Shown in pieces: positions 1 to 7,598 of a DNA stretch of 50,332 nucleotides. Within the stretch, counting starts at the first letter, position 1; every line of letters starts with the position of its first letter. Source of the stretch: Candidatus Binataceae bacterium. GTDB lineage: Bacteria > Desulfobacterota > Binatia > Binatales > Binataceae. The position numbers and the translations under genes were made by a program. The stretch is from NCBI GenBank assembly GCA_035508495.1, contig DATJMX010000015.1:1-50332 (forward strand), written 5' to 3'. Under the pieces are notes generated by a model that saw nothing but the letters and a program-made list of their open reading frames with translations, did not search any database and had not been told where the DNA came from.

Positions 1-609
1 CATGAGATTGGACATCACGGCTATCTGCACACGCAACCGAAGAGCCCTGAGGATGAAGCCGCGATTCTTGATCGCGGGTCGGCTGTGCTCGAGCGGATGA
101 CCGGGCGCAAGCCGATTGGATTTCGCTCGCCGGGCGCGGGGCTTAGTTTCAACATGGTCAAGCTGCTGCAGGAGCGCGGCTTTGCTTACGATTCGAGCCT
201 GATGGGTGATGACTTCTCGCCGTACTACATGCGGCTCGGCGACAATCCCGCCGCTGATGGCCCCTTCGAATTCGGTAAGCCTGTCGATGTGGTCGAAATT
301 CCGTTCACCTGGGGCCTCGACGATTTTCCTGCCTTCGAGTACGTGACGAGCCGTTGGGGAATCCAGCAGGGATTGTCGTCGCCGTCAGCGGTGTATGAAA
401 TCTGGGCTGGAGATTTCGACTATCTTCACGAGCGAGTCGGCGAAGGCATCTACACGCTGACGATGCATCCGCAGGTCATCGGCCGCGGCCATCGGATGCT
501 GATGCTGGAGCGGCTAATCGACTACATCGGGACGCATCGCGACGTGAAATTCATCACGATGGCCGAGGCAGCATCGGAGTGGCGCAAGGAGCATCCGCTC
601 CCGCGTTGA
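1..609 (+). CDS. Polysaccharide deacetylase family protein, 5' end cut by window
   Basis: The reading frame is open from base 1, so the gene starts left of the window; 202 residues and the stop are visible. It begins with HEIGHHGYLH, the second conserved block of carbohydrate esterase family 4/PgdA-like deacetylases, where two His bind the catalytic metal. Further family blocks follow: GFRSPGAG, YDSSLMGDD, and near the C-terminus TLTMHPQVIGRGHR. The first block with the catalytic Asp (usually TFDDG) must lie outside. The family removes N-acetyl or related groups from peptidoglycan or other glycans, or acts on small amides. The layout with HPQVIGRGHR resembles the H. pylori PgdA-like cytoplasmic branch, so the substrate is uncertain. 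The next gene is convergent 14 bases away. Confidence 0.85.
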   Translation, partial: HEIGHHGYLHTQPKSPEDEAAILDRGSAVLERMTGRKPIGFRSPGAGLSFNMVKLLQERGFAYDSSLMGDDFSPYYMRLGDNPAADGPFEFGKPVDVVEIPFTWGLDDFPAFEYVTSRWGIQQGLSSPSAVYEIWAGDFDYLHERVGEGIYTLTMHPQVIGRGHRMLMLERLIDYIGTHRDVKFITMAEAASEWRKEHPLPR

Positions 610-623
610 GGAAGTCTGCTCTG

Positions 624-1865
624 CTATTTCGCTGTGGCCGCCGCGGGGCTGAGGCGGGTTCGGCCTGGGCCTGTTTCGGGGAGCAGGTACATCGCGCCGA
701 TGGGCAGGAACTGGAACACCAGGAAGCCGAGCATCACTGCGCGCAGGCCGAGAAAGTTCGCGAGCACGCCGCCGATGAATGGCGATGCGAACGCGCCGGC
801 GTAGCCGACCGACCAGACGAACGCGAGGCCCGCGCCCATCTTGGCCGGAGTCATGCCCGGCAGTTCCATCAGCAGTGTGGTAATCGCGGCGAGTGAGCCG
901 GCGGCTCCGATTCCGACCAGCACGAGCGACAACCGAATCGACGCTGGATCAGTGAAAACGATCGCGCCGGCGCATCCTACCAGCGTGCAGATCGCGATGG
1001 GCCAGGTGAACGGTTTCCTCAACCCGAAGAAGCCCGTTCCCATTCCCCCGCCTACCGCCGCGAAGATGCCCGTCAACGGAAGGACCGCCGTCAGCGACGA
1101 TGCCTCCGCGAGGCCGAGGCCACGCACGTCGTGGAAGTATTGCGGCAGGAACGCAGTGTAGAGCTGGAACACCCACATGCCGCCGAAGAGCCCGGTCGCG
1201 ATGAGCAGCACGTCGCGCATCTTGACGACTTCGCCGAGCGCCGAGCCGCCTGGCAGGGCGGCGACCGACGGATCCTGCGATTCGCCGCGCTCTCTGCCGA
1301 GGATCGTCCACGCGAGCGCAATTCCGGCAGTCATGATCCCGTACCACATCAGCACGCTCTGCCATGAGTGGCCGAGTGCCAGGTAAAGCGGCGCCGTCAC
1401 GGAGAATACGGCGGTGAGTCCAATATACGAGCAGAGCGCATTGATCATGTTGATATAGGGCCATTCATGCTCGCCGAACCATTGCATCGTGAGCGTGCCG
1501 GGCGGCGCGATCACCACGCCAAAGCCGATGCCCTCGACCACGCGGCACGCGAGCAGCGCGCCGAACGAATGGGTGAAGCCGCTCAGAATGGCGGAAATCG
1601 CCATCAGCCAGATGCCGATGATGAGCGCACGGAGCGCACCAAGGCGTCCCGCGATCATCGCGCCCAAGAGCGAGAACACCGAGATGCACAGCGCTATCAC
1701 CGAGATAATCAGGCCAGCCTGGCCGAGCTTGAGTCCCAGCGATTTGATGATCGGCGCGAGGATTGGCGCGGGCGCGAGCCACGTCACGGCCTGGCTGAAG
1801 AGCAACAGGAAGAGGAGAACTTCGATTACCCAGCGATATGCTGAAAGCTGCTTGGTGTCTTCCAT
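624..1865 (-). CDS. MFS transporter (CynX/NimT-like)
   Basis: The 413-residue protein is almost entirely hydrophobic, with about 12 membrane helices, and starts with a short polar tail (MEDTKQLSAY). The loop AGRLGALRALIIG after the second to third helix matches the position of the MFS loop 2-3 signature, although the classic GxxxDRxGRR is degenerate. The ATG at 1865 has a good ribosome site (AAGGAGTAG) a few bases upstream. It is probably an inner-membrane proton-coupled transporter for a small organic anion; the substrate cannot be read from sequence. It lies 77 bases downstream of a second MFS gene on the same strand, so the two may be cotranscribed. Confidence 0.85.
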   Translation of the reverse strand: MEDTKQLSAYRWVIEVLLFLLLFSQAVTWLAPAPILAPIIKSLGLKLGQAGLIISVIALCISVFSLLGAMIAGRLGALRALIIGIWLMAISAILSGFTHSFGALLACRVVEGIGFGVVIAPPGTLTMQWFGEHEWPYINMINALCSYIGLTAVFSVTAPLYLALGHSWQSVLMWYGIMTAGIALAWTILGRERGESQDPSVAALPGGSALGEVVKMRDVLLIATGLFGGMWVFQLYTAFLPQYFHDVRGLGLAEASSLTAVLPLTGIFAAVGGGMGTGFFGLRKPFTWPIAICTLVGCAGAIVFTDPASIRLSLVLVGIGAAGSLAAITTLLMELPGMTPAKMGAGLAFVWSVGYAGAFASPFIGGVLANFLGLRAVMLGFLVFQFLPIGAMYLLPETGPGRTRLSPAAATAK

Positions 1866-1942
1866 CGCGCGGCTACTCCTTGGACATACGACCGTATATC
1901 CCGCGCACTACGGGATTGCCACCATAAACTTTTTCATCGGCG

Positions 1943-3235
1943 CTAAATGCGCTGTTCGCCGCTGCCCCAGCTGAGATAGCTGGCGAGGCCGACGACATAG
2001 ACGGCGGCAATCATGTAGAAGACGCCGGCGAACGAATGCGTGACCTGGACGATCAGGCCCGCGATCGCAACGCCGATGATTCCCGGCACCGTCGCGATCG
2101 TGTTCGAGAGCCCCATCAGGAGTCCGGCGTAGGATGGGCCGACATCGAGATGATTGACACCGTAGGCGGACTGGCTGAGGCCGTTTGCCGATGCCGACAA
2201 GGTGATCAGTGCGATGGCCGCGGCGGGCGAATGCGCAGCGGGAATCATCAGCAGGGGCAGCGCACCGAAAGAGAACGCGACGCCCTGCATAGTCTTGCGG
2301 ACGACGGTCACGCTCATGCCGCGTGCGATCAGCAAGTCGGAAATCCATCCGCCCGTGTTGATAGTCGCGAACGTGGCGATCCATGGGACGAGCGAATAGA
2401 GGCCGACCCGGCTCAGCGACATGCCGAAGGTGTGCTTCAGATACGTCGGCAGCCAGAGCAGCAGGATGTTGAAGCCGAAGTTGCTGCAGAAATGCGCCAG
2501 CACGATCGCCCATACGGCGGATTCGCGCACAATCCGACGCCAGGGCACGGGGCCCGCGACCGCTTCTGCTGTGCGGCCGGCCGTGATGAGTGCGAGCTCG
2601 TCGCCCCTGACGTGGGGCGATTTTTCAGGCTGAGCCGCGGAACGGGCGAGCCACACTGCCACCCATGCGGCGCCGATGCCGCCGGAAATATAAAAGACCG
2701 ACGGCCATCCGAAATGCGCGATAATCGCGGGAGTCGCCGTCAGCGCGACGACCGTGCCGACATACATCCCGCTGAAGTTGAGCGCGATGACGCGGGTGCG
2801 CTCGGACGGCAGCGTCCATCGTGAGGCGAGGGAGTGAATCGACGGAAAGTTGATGCCCTCGCCCAGCCCAAGCATCACGCGAACTCCGAGCAGCGTGGCG
2901 AACGAGAGCGCGGCGGCGAGCGGGGTCAGGATCGTCGCGAGCGACCAGACTGCGACGCCCGCCGCGAGCACCAGGTAGCCGCCGAAGCGATCCGCCATCC
3001 ATCCGCCCAGAAGCTGCGGCCACAAGTAGCCCCAGAAAAAGGCCGACAGGACGATGCCCTGCGCGGCCGAATCAAGATGGTACTGGCTGGCGAGCGGGAT
3101 GATCGCGACGGAAATACTTACACGGTCGATGTAACAGAGTGCGGTGCTAAGGAAAAAGAGCGCGACAATCGTGTAACGCTCGGGCCATCGAGCCTGAGTC
3201 GTAGGCGAAGGAGCGCGGGAGACGGCGGCATTCAT
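1943..3235 (-). CDS. MFS transporter, anion:cation symporter-like
   Basis: 430 residues with about 12 predicted membrane helices. After a polar N-terminal tail it reads YTIVALFFLSTALCYIDRVS, the typical first helix of the anion:cation symporter (ACS) branch, with the R of YIDR in the usual place. The motif GGWMADRFGG in loop 2-3 is a clear MFS signature. Family members import organic anions such as hexuronates, phthalate or tartrate, but the sequence does not identify the substrate. The ATG at 3235 is the only sensible start. It is the upstream partner of the other MFS gene; a hairpin at 3296-3328 separates it from the XRE regulator. Confidence 0.87.
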   Translation of the reverse strand: MNAAVSRAPSPTTQARWPERYTIVALFFLSTALCYIDRVSISVAIIPLASQYHLDSAAQGIVLSAFFWGYLWPQLLGGWMADRFGGYLVLAAGVAVWSLATILTPLAAALSFATLLGVRVMLGLGEGINFPSIHSLASRWTLPSERTRVIALNFSGMYVGTVVALTATPAIIAHFGWPSVFYISGGIGAAWVAVWLARSAAQPEKSPHVRGDELALITAGRTAEAVAGPVPWRRIVRESAVWAIVLAHFCSNFGFNILLLWLPTYLKHTFGMSLSRVGLYSLVPWIATFATINTGGWISDLLIARGMSVTVVRKTMQGVAFSFGALPLLMIPAAHSPAAAIALITLSASANGLSQSAYGVNHLDVGPSYAGLLMGLSNTIATVPGIIGVAIAGLIVQVTHSFAGVFYMIAAVYVVGLASYLSWGSGEQRI

Positions 3236-3295
3236 CGCAGCGGCGGGCCAAGCTTATCCGCCGCGGCCTCGCGCTACCAGCGCGGAGCAAGACCA

Positions 3296-3328
3296 GCCGC
3301 CCACGCGCGAGTTTCACGCGTGGGCGGC
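3296..3328. terminator. Perfect 12-bp hairpin between XRE gene and MFS gene
   Basis: Arms GCCGCCCACGCG (3296-3307) and CGCGTGGGCGGC (3317-3328) pair perfectly around a 9-base loop. It lies 61 bases downstream of the XRE stop and 60 bases upstream of the MFS start. No long T-run follows on either strand, so it is either a weak terminator of the regulator transcript or a 5' leader structure. Confidence 0.45.
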
Positions 3329-3389
3329 AGGCGTGCCTTTGATTATTGGGAGTCAGCGAGCGAGACGCGGAGCGGCCGAGGTCGGCTTC

Positions 3390-3824
3390 TCACCGTCCTA
3401 CCGCGTGGCGCACCGTGTTCAGGATATAGATGAAGTCGCGCGGCGAACGCACTTCACCTAGCAGCGCTACGCGCCCGAGCATCTCCATCTCCTCTTCGGA
3501 AATGTGATGAACGCGGCGGAGCTGATCGTTGCGCCTGAAATCTTCCCAAGCCGAGCGCGTTGCCTTGTCGGGCTCGGGCGTGAGCAACGCCTGCGCGCGC
3601 GGATTCGCCAGGAAGAACAACTCGCGCCGATCTAGGCCGAGCACTTCAGCGAGCCGGGTTACGATCTTGTCGGATGGATGACGCTTGGCTGATTCGAGAT
3701 GTCCGACATAGGGCGTGGACGTCTTGATCCGACGGGCCACTTCTTCCTGAGTCAGGTCGAGCTGGCGGCGCCGCTCGCGAATCACTTGCCCAAACGTACG
3801 TTCTTTCGGCCGTGCCATTGGCAT
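3390..3824 (-). CDS. XRE/Cro-C1 family transcriptional regulator
   Basis: From ATG 3824 the product has 144 residues. Residues about 8-65 form a Cro/C1 helix-turn-helix domain: FGQVIRERRRQLDLTQEEVA, then RRIKTSTPYVGHLESAKRHPS with the recognition helix, then the fourth and fifth helices ending in LGLDRRELFFLA. The remaining ~75 residues have no motif that I recognise. A frame-open TTG at 3836 lies 12 bases upstream, but ATG 3824 has the better ribosome site (AGGGG, about 5 bases away). The upstream region contains a 15-base palindrome inside a possible promoter, which suggests self-control. No toxin or phage gene is adjacent. Confidence 0.85.
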   Translation of the reverse strand: MPMARPKERTFGQVIRERRRQLDLTQEEVARRIKTSTPYVGHLESAKRHPSDKIVTRLAEVLGLDRRELFFLANPRAQALLTPEPDKATRSAWEDFRRNDQLRRVHHISEEEMEMLGRVALLGEVRSPRDFIYILNTVRHAVGR

Positions 3825-3871
3825 AATCCCCTGCAACCCTTGATTTCGGTCAAAGGACAGACTTCGTCCTC

Positions 3872-3902
3872 ATTACAATTTCAGTGAAATTTGGCTCTAC
3901 AA
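3872..3902 (-). promoter_or_regulatory. Possible promoter of the XRE regulator
   Basis: Read on the minus strand, TTGTAG (3902-3897) and TGTAAT (3877-3872) are spaced by 19 bases, 48 bases upstream of the ATG. The -10 matches the sigma-70 consensus at 5 of 6 positions; the spacer is longer than ideal. The palindrome at 3877-3891 lies within it. Confidence 0.35.
3877..3891. promoter_or_regulatory. Palindromic operator candidate upstream of XRE gene
   Basis: AATTTCA-G-TGAAATT is a perfect inverted repeat with 7-bp arms, positioned between the possible -10 and -35 of the regulator gene. XRE repressors commonly bind such short dyads in their own promoters. A tandem pair of AGTACCA at 3905-3911 and 3914-3920 (9-base period) lies just upstream. 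The rest of 3921-4114 is AT-richer than its surroundings and shows no gene. Confidence 0.45.
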
Positions 3903-4114
3903 TTAGTACCATCAGTACCACTGAATGGCAATCTGAGTGAGCCATATGTGCGGATAAACGCATCATAGAGCAGAAAACCGCTTCATCTTTCTCGTCGCTG
4001 CTTAGGGATTAGACGTTCGCATCCAATAAAATCTTCATTACGGAAAAATGAATTCGGCTGCTTACAGTACGTAGGGAAATATTTTCGGTTTCAGAGGAAA
4101 AAGCCGGCGAACGC

Positions 4115-4477
4115 CTAGTTTCCGTAGGGATTTCGTCCGTGATTCAAATAGATCGAATAACTTGCCACGTTGTCGGGATGCGCCGGCCCGGTAAATGTGA
4201 CGCTCGCACCGGGCTGCAACGAGCCGATAGCTACCTTGTCACTCGCCATTGACTTGCCGTCAGCGTCGAAATATCGAATCTCAATCTCGACCGCCGCTAC
4301 CTGATTGCCTGTGTTCTCTACGCTCCCAGTTACCTTAACAGAGTGGTTGCCGCGATCAAGGTGACTGGCGACAACCTTCATCGGTTCAACACGCGTGAGC
4401 GAATAGAAAACCCATCCGACGAAAGCGATAGCCGCCACCACGATGATGGCCGCTCCCGTCCGATTGCGACGCTTCAC
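4115..4477 (-). CDS. Small membrane-anchored FxLYD-like domain protein
   Basis: The GTG at 4477 starts two bases after the stop of the acyl-CoA dehydrogenase gene, giving 120 residues. The frame is open further upstream, but that part lies inside the dehydrogenase coding sequence. A basic N-terminus (KRRNRTG) is followed by one membrane helix (AAIIVVAAIAFVGWVFYSL), then a domain of about 85 residues: VKVTGSVENTGN, VEIEIRYFDADGK, IGSLQPGASVTFTGP. This alternation of beta strands, with a loss of charge at xVxGxVxNxG and the following YFD, is typical of the FxLYD/DUF3426-like extracytoplasmic beta-sandwich. The function is unknown. Tight spacing suggests translation coupled to the dehydrogenase. 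Confidence 0.7.
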   Translation of the reverse strand: MKRRNRTGAAIIVVAAIAFVGWVFYSLTRVEPMKVVASHLDRGNHSVKVTGSVENTGNQVAAVEIEIRYFDADGKSMASDKVAIGSLQPGASVTFTGPAHPDNVASYSIYLNHGRNPYGN

Positions 4478-4479
4478 GT

Positions 4480-5646
4480 TCAGTACGACCGCGGCAGGCC
4501 GAGCACGTGCTCGCTTATCGAGTTCAGCACCATCTCCTGCGAGACCGGCGCGATCTTCATGAGCCGGCATTCGCGAAAATAGCGCTCGACGTCGTAGTCC
4601 CGGATATAACCGTAGCCGCCGAGCGTCTGCACCGCACGATCGCAGGCCTCGAAGCCCGCATCCGCCGCGCGCAGCTTTGCGATGTTGGCCTCGGGGCCAC
4701 ATGGCTTGCGATTGTCAAACAGCCAGGCCGCCTTGAGCATCATGAGCTCCGCCGCTTCGAGCTTCGAGTAGGAATCCGCCAGCGGATGCGCGATCGCCTG
4801 GTTCTTGCCGATGGGCCGATCGAATACCACGCGCTCGTTGGCGTAGCGCACCGCCCGCGCGAGCGCCGCGCGTCCGATTCCGATCGCTTCTGCCGCAACC
4901 AGGATTCGCTCGGGATTGAGTCCGTCGAGCAGGCAATGAAAGCCGCGGCCCTCGCCGCCGATCAGGTCGTCGGCGGACGTGCGCAGGTTATCGATGAACA
5001 ACATGTTGGTGTCGACCGCTGCGCGGCCGAGCTTCTCGAGTTCCCGGACCTCGACGGCCGACGGCTCGAGCTCAGCGAAGAACAAGCTCATGCCGTCGGT
5101 TTTCTTTTTCACCTGCTCAAACGGCGTGGTGCGGGTCAGCAGGAGCATCCGCGAGGCTTCGCGCGCCTTGGTGGTGAAGACCTTGCGCCCATTGATCACG
5201 TATGAATCGCCCTCGCGGCGCGCCGCCGTCTTTATGTGCGTGATGTCGTTGCCGGCGTCAGGCTCGGTCACCGCGAACGCCACGTGCATCTCCCCGCTGA
5301 CGACTTTGGGCAAGTAGCGTTTCTTCTGCTCCTCGCTGCCGTGAAAGACTAGCGGGCTCACACCAAAAATCGACAGGTGGATAGCGCTCGCACCCGCCAT
5401 CGCCGCACCTGATGCGGCGACCTCCCGCATCACGAGCGCGGCCTCGGTGATTCCAAGGCCGCTGCCGCCGTACTCCTCCGGTATCGCGACGCCGAGGTAA
5501 CCGGCCTTGGCGATGGCGGCGTAGAAGTCGTGGGGGAACTCCGCCTTGCGATCGCGCTCGCGCCAATACTCGTCGGGGAATCCTTGGCACAAGGCGCGAA
5601 CCTGGCGGACGATCTCTTCCTGGGCCTGGGTCAGTTCAAAATTCAT
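4480..5646 (-). CDS. Acyl-CoA dehydrogenase, subfamily with shifted catalytic Glu
   Basis: 388 residues, the usual length for the family. The FAD/substrate block FAVTEPDAGNDI (about residues 124-135) and the R..FDRPIGKNQAI block are present. At the position of the usual C-terminal catalytic Glu (IYEGTxE) this protein has IAPVSQEM, so Glu is replaced by Pro367. A Glu is found instead at 246 in GLNPERILVAAEAIG, which aligns with the helix-G Glu used by isovaleryl-CoA and long-chain dehydrogenases. It is therefore probably active on a branched or long acyl-CoA, passing electrons to ETF. It ends GLPRSY, typical for this subfamily. An inverted repeat lies 23 bases upstream of the start. Confidence 0.9.
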   Translation of the reverse strand: MNFELTQAQEEIVRQVRALCQGFPDEYWRERDRKAEFPHDFYAAIAKAGYLGVAIPEEYGGSGLGITEAALVMREVAASGAAMAGASAIHLSIFGVSPLVFHGSEEQKKRYLPKVVSGEMHVAFAVTEPDAGNDITHIKTAARREGDSYVINGRKVFTTKAREASRMLLLTRTTPFEQVKKKTDGMSLFFAELEPSAVEVRELEKLGRAAVDTNMLFIDNLRTSADDLIGGEGRGFHCLLDGLNPERILVAAEAIGIGRAALARAVRYANERVVFDRPIGKNQAIAHPLADSYSKLEAAELMMLKAAWLFDNRKPCGPEANIAKLRAADAGFEACDRAVQTLGGYGYIRDYDVERYFRECRLMKIAPVSQEMVLNSISEHVLGLPRSY

Positions 5647-5669
5647 CGTTCATCTCCATTCCAAAGTGA

Positions 5670-5704
5670 ACCGATCGAGGATGTTTTGGAACCTATCGAT
5701 CGGT
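5670..5704. promoter_or_regulatory. Inverted repeat, operator candidate for the acyl-CoA dehydrogenase
   Basis: ACCGATCGA (5670-5678) and TCGATCGGT (5696-5704) are exact reverse complements, separated by 17 bases. They lie 24-58 bases upstream of the dehydrogenase ATG, where a TetR- or FadR-type repressor would act. No such regulator gene is adjacent. The rest of 5647-5940 is AT-richer and holds the divergent start regions of the dehydrogenase and the porin; I see no further gene there. Confidence 0.45.
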
Positions 5705-5940
5705 GATAAGGCGCAGCCTGGATGCGTAAAACTTCGGCACCTGCCCATCCGACGGGCGTCATTTTCCGGTCACATTTTCAGGGCAAATGGAAATTTTGTC
5801 GATTTCTCCACACTTTATTTGCTCGTCCTCCCTAAGCTGACGGTACGAATCTTGTAAACGTGCAACGCGGTTCATCACCAGCGTCCCATTGGTTTGGGCA
5901 AAGTGAACGCGGCCGAGGGGGCCGCTTGGAGGAGGATAGA

Positions 5941-7485
5941 GTGAACATTCCGAATAAACCTGCCGTACCGGGCAGAGCACGGCTCATCGCCGGCGTAGTA
6001 ACCGTCGCGATGCTGTCCAGTGCCAGCGCATGGGCGGCCACCGGCAAAAAGAAGGTGCATCACCATCACGCGGAAGAGACCACGACTACTACCACGGTCA
6101 CGACCAGCGTGTCGGAGGATCAGCGCCTCAACGCCCTCGCGGGACAGGTCGGCAACCTGCAGAAGCAGACCGACGAGAACACCGGCGAGATGAAGCAGAT
6201 CGAAGCCGCAATCACGGTCGCGCCTCCGGCTGGGAGCGCGGCCCCGACGACGGTAGGGCAACACGTCGCGGTTGACGAAAAGAACTTTGGCGATTTCAAG
6301 ACTCAAATCGAAACTGACCTCGGCATCAAAGTGCACGGCCTGGTCGATGCCAGTTATGAGCACAATTTCAACCAGCCGATCAACAACGTCAACCTGACCC
6401 ACGCCTGGGATAACAACGGCTTCCAGCTCACGCAGGGCAACTTGCATATAGAGAAGGACGGAACGGTGGGCTTCGTGACCGATATCAACGTCGGCCAGGT
6501 CGCCAACTCCGTCTCGTCTGTAACGCACTACTCGAACACCGCCGGTAACTCGAACGGCTTCGGCTCGGGCGGCACGTGGATCGATCCGACGCAGTACTAC
6601 CTGACATACACACTGCCGCTCGGCTCGGGAATCGCGCTCCAGGGCGGACGCTTCGTCACCCTGCTCGGCGCCGAAATCATCCCGACCTATACCAACCAGA
6701 ACTACAACGAGACGCGCGGCCTGCTGTTCACCCTTGGCGAACCGCTGACCCACACCGGTATCCGCGGCTCGTATACGTTCAACGACTACGTCGCCTTCAC
6801 CGGTGGCGTGAACAACGGATGGGATAATCCGGCCCAGCTCAGCAACAATGGGCCGAACTACGAGGGCGAGCTAACCTTGAACACCAAAGACAAGAATTAT
6901 GCATTGGTGGTCAATGGCATCTGGGGCCCCAACCTTGTGAACACGGCGAGCGCTCTTGGAACGAACGTCGCAACTGGCACCTCGAATTCGAACCTTGGTG
7001 CGATCGATCCAATCCTCACGTTGAAGCCCGGCTTCCTGCCCAACACCACTTTCCAGACCGAGTATCTGTACGCCTCTGAGAGCGGCCCCGTCGTCAACGG
7101 CCACAGTGCGAGTTGGCAGGGCGTGGCTCAGTACTTCGTCTACGATTGGAAGGAGTGGGAGTTTGCGACGCGCGGTGAATGGTTCGACGATATGGACGGC
7201 GCCCGCACTGCGGAGGTTCTTGACGGCCCTGGACCCAACAGCCCTCCCAATGGCACCGGCCCCGCCCGCCAGAACCTGTGGGAAGTCACGCAGACGCTCA
7301 CTTACAAGGTGCCTGAGGTTACAGGATTGCTCGCGCGCCTCGAGTATCGGCACGACAACTCGAGCAAACACTACTTCACCAACAACAACTTCGTAACCAA
7401 CAACTCTACGACTCAAAACGAACCGGCTCAGCAGCTCTGGCGCGGACAGGACACCCTCACGGGTTCCCTCATCTACGCCTTCTAA
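5941..7485 (+). CDS. Outer-membrane beta-barrel porin with His/Thr-rich N-terminus
   Basis: The GTG at 5941 is preceded by a strong ribosome site (GGAGGAGGAT, 5928-5937), so it is preferred over the open frame from 5860. The 514-residue product begins with a signal peptide (hydrophobic LIAGVVTVAMLSSASAWA, cleavage after AWA). Then come KKKVHHHH, a run of Thr, and a heptad-like stretch (LAGQVGNLQKQTDENTGEMK), followed by a long region of alternating aromatic/polar strands. It ends LTGSLIYAF; a terminal Phe is the usual signal for the outer-membrane assembly machinery. It resembles the OmpL-like BBP2 porin family. Transported substrates are unknown. A strong terminator follows at 7515. Confidence 0.85.
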   Translation: MNIPNKPAVPGRARLIAGVVTVAMLSSASAWAATGKKKVHHHHAEETTTTTTVTTSVSEDQRLNALAGQVGNLQKQTDENTGEMKQIEAAITVAPPAGSAAPTTVGQHVAVDEKNFGDFKTQIETDLGIKVHGLVDASYEHNFNQPINNVNLTHAWDNNGFQLTQGNLHIEKDGTVGFVTDINVGQVANSVSSVTHYSNTAGNSNGFGSGGTWIDPTQYYLTYTLPLGSGIALQGGRFVTLLGAEIIPTYTNQNYNETRGLLFTLGEPLTHTGIRGSYTFNDYVAFTGGVNNGWDNPAQLSNNGPNYEGELTLNTKDKNYALVVNGIWGPNLVNTASALGTNVATGTSNSNLGAIDPILTLKPGFLPNTTFQTEYLYASESGPVVNGHSASWQGVAQYFVYDWKEWEFATRGEWFDDMDGARTAEVLDGPGPNSPPNGTGPARQNLWEVTQTLTYKVPEVTGLLARLEYRHDNSSKHYFTNNNFVTNNSTTQNEPAQQLWRGQDTLTGSLIYAF

Positions 7486-7514
7486 ACCTGCGGAGGTACT
7501 CAGCAAGTTCACAG

Positions 7515-7547
7515 GAGGGGCGGCGCGATGCCGCCCCTCTCCTTTTT
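7515..7547 (+). terminator. Intrinsic terminator of the porin gene
   Basis: Arms GAGGGGCGGC (7515-7524) and GCCGCCCCTC (7530-7539) with a five-base loop, then TCC and five T (7543-7547). It lies 29 bases after the porin stop. Confidence 0.88.
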
Positions 7548-7598
7548 CGAATCCCGATCTTCGCTTAAGCTGCGGCGCCTGATACCAGTGTCTGCGCG

